Below, in pieces: positions 58,494 to 64,000 of a stretch of 64,000 nucleotides of DNA. The notes beneath the pieces were generated by a model. That model worked only from the letters and a program-made list of their open reading frames with translations, searched no databases and had not been told where the DNA came from. A program made the position numbers and the translations under genes. Source of the DNA: Coriobacteriaceae bacterium AM100-PB1-1D-6A. Lineage in GTDB: Bacteria > Actinomycetota > Coriobacteriia > Coriobacteriales > Coriobacteriaceae. The DNA lies in NCBI GenBank assembly GCA_027660625.1, contig JAQDNC010000005.1, forward strand, positions 62,001-126,000, read 5' to 3'. Positions within the stretch are counted from its first letter, which is position 1. The number at the start of each line of letters is the position of its first letter.

Positions 58494-59307
58494 CTGGCTT
58501 GCGACCGAGCAGCGTTACGAGCCCGCGGGGTTTCGGCATCGTGTGATGCAAAAGAATGTCCTGCACCTGGCGAGCCTGCTTGAGCGGGTTCGCCTGGGTG
58601 GAGGTGCGCACGAGGGCGGGTCGATGGTCGACCGCGCCCTTTCTTGCGTTTCGGCTCCGGTGCGTCTGGTGGGGATGTTCGTTTGCGTCCTGTGCGTGTG
58701 TCTGACGCAGAGCCCGCTGTACCTGATGCTGATGGCGGCTATCGCGCTGGTGCTGGTCGCAGTGCGCCCGGTGCGCGGGTTGCGCACGACCTTTGTACCG
58801 GCGCTCGGCGCCACGGGGCTTGCAGTGGTTCTGGCACTGCCTGCCCTGCTGCTGGGTGCTTCTGCCACGGGCGCCATGCTCAAGATCGCGCTCAAGACGT
58901 TTATTAATGTGTCGCTGGTGCTGGGTGTTTCGTGGACGCTCACCTGGAGCCGCATGTCGGCGGCGCTCAAAATGCTGCACCTGCCCGACGAGGTTATCTT
59001 TACGTTTGATATGGCACTCAAGCATATCGAGGTGTTGGGTCGCACGGCGCACGATCTGTGCGAATCGGTCATGCTGCGCAGCGTCGGTTCCGCGCCTGCG
59101 GGTTTTTCGCGCACCGATTCGCTGGCGGGTATCATGGGCATGACGTTTATCAAGGCGATGGAATGCAGCCGCGCGATGGACGAGGCCATGCTGTGTCGCG
59201 GCTTCGCCGGTGTGTATCCGGCGCCTGCACGGAGCGGCTTTGGCTGGCGCGATGCGGTTTACGCGGCCGTTGTGGCGTTGCTCGTCGTGTTGTGCGCGGT
59301 GCTGTAG
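58471..59307 (+). CDS. nikQ: ECF transporter T component (CbiQ/NikQ-like)
   Basis: This 278-residue membrane component couples ATPase to substrate-binding subunit. It has several helices (about 60-130, 150-185, 260-278), the coupling-helix motifs A-M-E-C-S-R-A-M-D-E-A-M and an A-R/G motif further on (L-C-R-G-F-A-G), typical of EcfT/CbiQ. ATG 58471 overlaps the NikMN stop by 23 bases with an AAGGA site; GTG 58465 would add two residues. Confidence 0.85.
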   Translation: MAIAELPSWLATEQRYEPAGFRHRVMQKNVLHLASLLERVRLGGGAHEGGSMVDRALSCVSAPVRLVGMFVCVLCVCLTQSPLYLMLMAAIALVLVAVRPVRGLRTTFVPALGATGLAVVLALPALLLGASATGAMLKIALKTFINVSLVLGVSWTLTWSRMSAALKMLHLPDEVIFTFDMALKHIEVLGRTAHDLCESVMLRSVGSAPAGFSRTDSLAGIMGMTFIKAMECSRAMDEAMLCRGFAGVYPAPARSGFGWRDAVYAAVVALLVVLCAVL

Positions 59308-59351
59308 CGCGGACGGTCGAACCGTTGATGTGAGTGGGGAAGGGCGACGTT

Positions 59352-60122
59352 TTGGCAAACGATACGAATAACGCGATGGGTGCGAGCGGTGCTGCCGGCG
59401 CCGAGGTCACGCCGCTCATCGAGTTTCGCGACGTGGTGTTTTCCTATGCGGGCCATACGGTGGTCGATGGTGTGTCGCTGCAGGTCGATCGTGGTGAACT
59501 CGTTGCCCTACTCGGTCCCAACGGCTGCGGTAAGACGACGATTATGCGCCTTATCAACGGTCTTGAACTAGCGGACGCGGGTGCGTACCTGTTTGACGGG
59601 CACGTGATCGATGCGGCATATCTCAAGGATTCCGCAGCCGCTCAGCGTTTTCATCAGCGCGTGGGCTTTGTGTTCCAGAATGCCGACGCCCAGCTGTTCT
59701 GCGCTACGGTGGGCGAGGAAGTTGCTTTTGGCCCCGCGCAGATGGGGCTGCCGACAGACGAGCTCGAGCGCCGCGTCCGCGATGCCATGGAGCTGTTCCA
59801 GGTTGTCGATCTGGTCGATGCCTCGCCCTATCAGCTTTCGGGCGGGCAAAAGAAGCGCGTTGCGCTGGCTGCGGTGGTGTCGATGAACCCCGATATCCTA
59901 GTGCTCGATGAGCCCACCAACGGGCTCGATGAGGACTCGTGCGACATCGTAGTCAACTTTTTGCTGGCCTACGTTGCTGCCGGTAAGACGGTTTTGATGA
60001 GTACGCACCATCAAGATTTGGTGCGCCGCCTGGAGGCCCGTGCCATCTATATCGATCGATATCACCATGTGGTCGAGGCGCCCGTGCCGTCGTATGGAAC
60101 CGAAAGCGGTGCTGCGGAATAG
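59352..60122 (+). CDS. nikO: ECF transporter ATP-binding protein (NikO/CbiO-like)
   Basis: This 256-residue ABC ATPase has Walker A G-P-N-G-C-G-K-T-T, Q-loop Q-N-A-D-A-Q, signature L-S-G-G-Q-K-K-R, Walker B I-L-V-L-D-E-P and H-loop S-T-H-H-Q-D. The sequence Q-N-A-D-A-Q-L-F is typical of ECF-type A components. TTG 59352 is favoured since GGGAAGGG lies seven bases upstream; GTG 59334 would add six residues without a site. It completes the M-Q-O transporter, which hydrolyses ATP to take up nickel (or cobalt). Confidence 0.88.
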   Translation: MANDTNNAMGASGAAGAEVTPLIEFRDVVFSYAGHTVVDGVSLQVDRGELVALLGPNGCGKTTIMRLINGLELADAGAYLFDGHVIDAAYLKDSAAAQRFHQRVGFVFQNADAQLFCATVGEEVAFGPAQMGLPTDELERRVRDAMELFQVVDLVDASPYQLSGGQKKRVALAAVVSMNPDILVLDEPTNGLDEDSCDIVVNFLLAYVAAGKTVLMSTHHQDLVRRLEARAIYIDRYHHVVEAPVPSYGTESGAAE

Positions 60123-60200
60123 TTGCTGCGTAGGGTATGTATGGCCGCCTGTGCGACTCTGCCGTGATGGTATAGTTAACCAGGTTTTATGGGGGTGGCT

Positions 60201-61049
60201 ATGCCAAGTTGGAACATTCATATCGCTCAAACGGAGCGCTTGCTGGCACGTGCTAGCGTGCTTGCCGATAGCGTGCGCGACCGCAATGCCTTTTTGTTTG
60301 GCTGCGTGGTTCCGGATATCTTCGTGGGCTATATGGTCCCTGGCATCGCCGATCCCATTCCGTATCGCATTACGCACTTTGCAAAGCCCGAGCCTATCCC
60401 TAAGCCGCGCGAGCACGAGTTCTGGGATACCTATGTGGCGCCGCTGCTTAAAGGCGCACCCGCGGGCGAACCTGCTGAGGCTACCTCGATTGTCGAGGAG
60501 CGCGAGCGACTGAACCGCGTGCACTATCCTCAGCGCTACAGGGATGCCGAGCCGGTTGTCGGTCCCGGCGCCTGTGAGTTCTCGCTTGCGTCCGAAGATG
60601 TGGCGCAGTCGCTGCTCGATTTAACGCTGGGCGTCTGGTCGCATCTGGTGGCCGACACGGTATGGAACACGCGTGTGAACCAGTATCTGGAAGCACACGG
60701 CGGCAAGCCGTGCGAGGAATTCCGCATTAAAAAGCAGGGCGATTTTGACTGGTTTGGCAAGACGCTGGGCATCGTTTCCATTCCGCGTGCGACCGATCGC
60801 CTCTATACCGCTGCGACGCGTTTTGGGCAGTATCCCATCCATAAAGAATATGTGCTCAAGACTATCGGCGTCATGCACGAGATTGTACGCGAAAACCCCG
60901 GCGAGCCCGATCATCCGCCGTATCGCCTGCTAACCGAGGAGTTTTTCGATGCAACGTTTACCGAGGTCGTCGAGCTAACCGAGGCGGGTTTTGCCGCCCG
61001 TGTCGAATCGCCCGATGTGTCTGCGCTGCCCCTGATTGCTAGCTGCTAG
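60201..61049 (+). CDS. Zinc-dependent phospholipase C-like protein
   Basis: This is a roughly 282-residue protein that opens with P-S-W-N-I-H-I-A-Q-T and contains G-C-V-V-P-D-I and S-H-L-V-A-D-T-V-W-N-T blocks; the conserved His/Asp positions match the zinc-dependent phospholipase C/S1-P1 nuclease-like fold that recurs as a hypothetical family in gut Actinobacteria. No signal peptide is visible. ATG 60201 has GGGGG five bases upstream; ATG 60189 lacks a site. Its stop codon shares the palindrome CTAG with the stop of the convergent gene. Enzymatic role unproved. Confidence 0.68.
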   Translation: MPSWNIHIAQTERLLARASVLADSVRDRNAFLFGCVVPDIFVGYMVPGIADPIPYRITHFAKPEPIPKPREHEFWDTYVAPLLKGAPAGEPAEATSIVEERERLNRVHYPQRYRDAEPVVGPGACEFSLASEDVAQSLLDLTLGVWSHLVADTVWNTRVNQYLEAHGGKPCEEFRIKKQGDFDWFGKTLGIVSIPRATDRLYTAATRFGQYPIHKEYVLKTIGVMHEIVRENPGEPDHPPYRLLTEEFFDATFTEVVELTEAGFAARVESPDVSALPLIASC

Positions 61050-62119
61050 CTGGCCGGCCCGGCAGTGAATAGCTCAACCCAATCGACAAGTAGCTCTTGC
61101 CGCAGGGCATCTTCGGCAGTGCGCTCCTGTTTAGTCTTTGGGGTGTAGGGAAGCCCAGCCATTTTATGGATGAGCTCGGCTATGTGGTTGAAGCTCTTCT
61201 TCTCCTTGATCTGGTCATAGGTAATTTGGATGACGTCGTAGCCCATGCTTGTGAGTGCGGTGGCGCGCTCGGCATCGGAGAGGCTCGCGGCTTCGCTGTC
61301 GTGGGCGGAGCGGCCTTGGCATTCAAGGATGACGCCCATGCTGTCGGTGGCGCTTTCGATGAGGATATCGGCGTAGCAGCAGGTTTTGTCATACAGCGAA
61401 CGCGCGGCTTCGCTGAGCGGGATGCGCGCGTTATTGGTGATGTCGATGCCCAGACCGCCCTCATCGCGGGGGAGCGAGATGAGAATTGACGTCTGGACTT
61501 CAAAGGGCGAGGCGGTCTGTCCTGTCATGCGTTCGGCGGCCCAGCGGAGCTGCTTAACGCCGCGCAGGCCTGCGGCCTGCTTGGCGAACGCGGCGATATC
61601 CGCTGCGGTAAGAAGCGGCGTGCGCTTCCACAAGTTGGTGTCATTGCCCTTGGTGTCGTTAGCTCGCTCCCAGCCGCAGCTGGGCGGAATGAGCTTAAGC
61701 GAAATAGCTTCATCGAGTTGTTGTTGCGTTCGCTCGCAGGGCTTAAACACTGCAAAGGAGCCGCACATCTCGTAGCAAGCCATGAGTAACTGGCTGCGTG
61801 AGACCTGCGTGGCAAGGCTGAGCAGCGTGAACTCCGGTGAAGTGACATCAAACCCATGCTCAGTCTGCCTAAACGACCCAGGAGGCGGCTCTTGGGTTAG
61901 CAGACGGCTATGAAATAGCTTTCCGTTCGCGCGCTGTTTTCTTTCGCCCACGAATCTCCAAACTGGTGTGCCGAGCAAGTCTTTAAATACTGGTTGTTTT
62001 GAGTAGTGTACCAAGCGATGGTCATGGTCGGGCGGCAGGATTGCCGGATAGAGTCCCAGTATCTGGGGCGGGATGCGATAGTACTGAAAAGCCGTGGGTC
62101 CGCAGGCAAGAAATGACAT
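61046..62119 (-). CDS. Uncharacterised protein with PD-(D/E)XK-type C-terminal region
   Basis: This is a 357-residue soluble protein. The last 120 residues hold Y-A-D-I-L-I-E-S followed by V-I-L-E-C-Q-G-R-S-A-H and D-A-E-R-A-T-A-L-T-S-M-G-Y-D-V-I-Q-I-T, a restriction-type nuclease arrangement with acidic strand, E-x-Q/K and helix. The first 230 residues (with V-T-S-P-E-F-T-L-L-S-L-A-T-Q-V) resemble the AbiEi-related fold in outline only. With 18482 and 35376 it makes three such orphans in 64 kb, each near a long palindrome. A weak GGAT site precedes the ATG. Function unknown. Confidence 0.6.
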   Translation of the reverse strand: MSFLACGPTAFQYYRIPPQILGLYPAILPPDHDHRLVHYSKQPVFKDLLGTPVWRFVGERKQRANGKLFHSRLLTQEPPPGSFRQTEHGFDVTSPEFTLLSLATQVSRSQLLMACYEMCGSFAVFKPCERTQQQLDEAISLKLIPPSCGWERANDTKGNDTNLWKRTPLLTAADIAAFAKQAAGLRGVKQLRWAAERMTGQTASPFEVQTSILISLPRDEGGLGIDITNNARIPLSEAARSLYDKTCCYADILIESATDSMGVILECQGRSAHDSEAASLSDAERATALTSMGYDVIQITYDQIKEKKSFNHIAELIHKMAGLPYTPKTKQERTAEDALRQELLVDWVELFTAGPAS

Positions 62120-62470
62120 GGCGATCCGATCGTTTGAGCGTAGTTTGGGCTAGAAAAGCTATCGGTTTCGGAAGTGCGGGGAAAAAGACAAACAGGCAAA
62201 CCACAAGCGGTATTTGAGCCAACTTTATCAGGGGTTTTGTTGAAATAAAAGGGCTTGTACTCGGAGGTAAGCAATTTTTCCCCGCACTTCCGAAAACCAG
62301 GTCGATCTGGCTCTTGCTAAAACGATTTATCAGCGTCGGTTAAGGTGTGGGTTTGCCACCGGGCGAACACTTTTAGCGCTTGGGACTTTATTCATTGGGC
62401 CTCGAAGGGTGGATTTCGCACTTTTGGTAAAGAAATGAGTGCGTGTTTTGCTGTGCGCCGGCATTGGAAT
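62120..62470. repeat. Long palindrome upstream of the nuclease-like gene
   Basis: GGTTTCGGAAGTGCGGGGAA (62164-62183, continuing AAA to 62186) pairs with TTTTTCCCCGCACTTCCGAA (62275-62294, continuing AACC to 62298); the right arm has one extra A. The spacer is 88 bases. No gene is supported in 62120-62470; nothing else stands out in 62300-62470. Confidence 0.75.
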
Positions 62471-62472
62471 AG

Positions 62473-62509
62473 AAAAAGGGCCCGGAAGGCTTTGCCTTCC
62501 GGGCCCTTT
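62473..62509 (-). terminator. Terminator of pyruvate kinase gene
   Basis: AAAGGGCCCGGAAGGC (to about 62490) pairs with GCCTTCCGGGCCCTTT (62494-62509); on the minus strand it ends in TTTTTCTATT. Confidence 0.87.
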
Positions 62510-62537
62510 GCAATGCAAGTGTGCTTGCAAGTACGAC

Positions 62538-63998
62538 TTAGCGCACCTGAGCGACGTAAGCGACGTTGGTCGAGGAGACCTTGTCCTCGAGCTGGACGCT
62601 CATGCGGGGATCGCCAGCGGTAGCGACGGTCAGGTCTCCGGCCTCGACGTAGCCGAGCTCCTTAGCGGTCTCGATCGCCTTGACGATCGTGCCGTTGACG
62701 GTGCCCTGGGTAATCTCGGCCTGGTGCGGGATAACGCCCCAGTACATGATCATCTGCTGGACGGCCCACTCGTGGCGGGAGAACGCGCAGATCGGCATGT
62801 TGGGACGGAAGTGCGAGATCAGGCGAGCGGTGCGGCCGGTGGTCGTCGGCACGGTGATGCACTTGGCGCCAACGGTGGTAGCCATGTTCACAGCGGACAT
62901 ACCCACAACGTTGTTGACAACACGGGTGCCGTGGGCATCGGCCGGAACCTCGAGCGGAGCGTGAGCCGGGAGGTACTTTTCGGTCTCGAGAGCAATGCTG
63001 GCCTGCATCTTAACGGCCTCGACCGGGTACTTACCGGCAGCGGACTCGCCAGAGAGCATAACGGCGTCGGTGCCGTCGTAGATGGCGTTAGCAACGTCGG
63101 CAACCTCGGCGCGCGTCGGGCGCGGGTTCTGCTGCATGGAGTCGAGCATCTGCGTAGCGGTGATAACGGGCTTGTAGGCCGCGTTGCACTTGGCGATGAT
63201 CTCCTTCTGGATGTGGGGAACGAGCTCGGGCTTGATCTCGATGCCCAGGTCGCCACGGGCAACCATGATGCCGTCGGAAGCCTCGAGGATCTCGTCGAAG
63301 TTCTCGACGCCCAGGGCGCACTCGATCTTCGGGAAGATCGTCACGTGCTCGCCACCGTTCTCGCGGCAAAGCTCGCGGATGCCGCGGACGGACTCGCCGT
63401 CACGGATGAAGGAAGCGGCGATGTAGTCGATGTTCTCGGTCAGGCCAAAGAGGATGTCCTGACGATCGCGCTCGGTGATAGCGGGCAGCGAGATGTTGAC
63501 GTTGGGCATGTTGACGCCCTTGCGCTCGCCGATCAGGCCGTCGTTCTTGACGACGCAGGTCATGTCCTGGCCGTCGACGGACTCGACCTCGAGGGCAACC
63601 AGGCCGTCATCGATCAGGATGAGGGAGCCCTTCTCGACCTCGGAGGGCAGAGCCAGGTAGTCGAGGGAGATGTGCTCAGCGGTGCCGTGGAAATCCTCGG
63701 TCGTGGGCTGAGCGGTGACGACGATCTTGTCGCCGGTCTTGACGGCAACCTTCTTGCCATCGACCAGAAGGCCGGTGCGGACCTCGGGGCCCTTGGTGTC
63801 GAGCAGGATGCCGACGGGCATACCGAGCTCCTTGGAAATACGACGGACGCGCTCGATGCGACCGTGGTGCTCGTCGTAGGAGCCGTGCGAGAAGTTAAAA
63901 CGGGCGACGTTCATGCCCGCCTTGATCATCTCGCGGATGGTCTCGTCGCTATCGCAGGCGGGACCCATGGTGCATACAATCTTAGTGCGCTTGTACAT
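62538..63998 (-). CDS. pyk: Pyruvate kinase
   Basis: This 486-residue glycolytic enzyme transfers phosphate from PEP to ADP. It has the N-terminal T-K-I-V-C-T-M-G-P-A, catalytic segments N-F-S-H-G, the metal- and substrate-binding I-F-P-K-I-E-C motif and M-V-A-R-G-D-L-G-I-E, and a C-terminal allosteric domain (about 350-486) ending V-A-Q-V-R. Length is normal (470-490). The ATG lies two bases from the window edge, so the ribosome site is unseen, but the start matches the family N-terminus. Uptake by PTS uses PEP made in the same pathway. Confidence 0.96.
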   Translation of the reverse strand: MYKRTKIVCTMGPACDSDETIREMIKAGMNVARFNFSHGSYDEHHGRIERVRRISKELGMPVGILLDTKGPEVRTGLLVDGKKVAVKTGDKIVVTAQPTTEDFHGTAEHISLDYLALPSEVEKGSLILIDDGLVALEVESVDGQDMTCVVKNDGLIGERKGVNMPNVNISLPAITERDRQDILFGLTENIDYIAASFIRDGESVRGIRELCRENGGEHVTIFPKIECALGVENFDEILEASDGIMVARGDLGIEIKPELVPHIQKEIIAKCNAAYKPVITATQMLDSMQQNPRPTRAEVADVANAIYDGTDAVMLSGESAAGKYPVEAVKMQASIALETEKYLPAHAPLEVPADAHGTRVVNNVVGMSAVNMATTVGAKCITVPTTTGRTARLISHFRPNMPICAFSRHEWAVQQMIMYWGVIPHQAEITQGTVNGTIVKAIETAKELGYVEAGDLTVATAGDPRMSVQLEDKVSSTNVAYVAQVR

Positions 63999-64000
63999 TC

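Overview
The window is high-GC bacterial chromosome that looks like an anaerobic gut coriobacterium, most likely Collinsella or a close relative (inference). The support is several mannose-family PTS operons, many GntR/UTRA regulators, an actinobacterial-style gene repertoire (RecQ with HRDC, DUF4012 protein, GlmM, T-box pheST), lactate dehydrogenase and pyruvate kinase as fermentative enzymes, no respiratory genes, and many intergenic palindromes. The first gene is cut by the window edge. The last gene appears complete.

Region 1 (1-15.6 kb) and region 3 (24-28.9 kb) form a scattered sugar-uptake regulon: two mannose-family PTS systems (EIIAB-EIIC-EIID and EIIA, EIIB, EIIC, EIID), four SIS-domain proteins resembling fructoselysine/glucoselysine-6-phosphate deglycases, four GntR/UTRA repressors, a HAD sugar-phosphatase-like protein and a DMT permease. 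The likely logic is that the PTS imports and phosphorylates an Amadori product or amino sugar, a SIS enzyme cleaves or isomerises the phosphate, and each repressor senses a sugar phosphate. Candidate operators can be seen beside several units. RecQ and a YitT protein are interspersed.

Region 2 (15.6-24 kb) has L-lactate/2-hydroxyacid dehydrogenase, MetA (with the acetyl-CoA-type Glu111), an AbiEi-like protein with a nuclease-like C-terminus flanked by two near-identical palindromes, 5-formyl-THF cyclo-ligase and an M16C metallopeptidase.

Region 4 (29-46.4 kb) is the most unusual part. It holds a PilZ protein, a membrane protein broken by a one-base frameshift in a C tract, six exported proteins with SipW-type signal sequences (A-x-[YF]-A-W-F) and a shared C-terminal motif around E-G-x-D-x-x-C, two SipW/ER-type signal peptidases (Ser-His type), a membrane-anchored McrB-like AAA+ ATPase, and a 751-residue protein with a DUF2357-like N-terminus and a very long coiled coil. 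From 37.3 to 46.4 kb all genes are co-directional and nearly contiguous. I read it as a candidate surface-fibre or adhesin export and assembly machine with its own ATPase; the function is inferred.

Region 5 (46.5-64 kb) is housekeeping: DMT transporter, DUF4012 protein, glmM, M32 carboxypeptidase, T-box-controlled pheST, a nickel/cobalt ECF transporter (nikMN-Q-O) behind a NikR-like operator, a zinc-dependent phospholipase C-like protein, a third nuclease-like orphan, and pyk. One tRNA-Val(GAC) lies at 37 kb.

Across the window there are at least eight families of intergenic hairpins and palindromes. Two families occur in copies whose stem arms have diverged while keeping complementarity, and one family begins exactly at the stop codon in all three copies.
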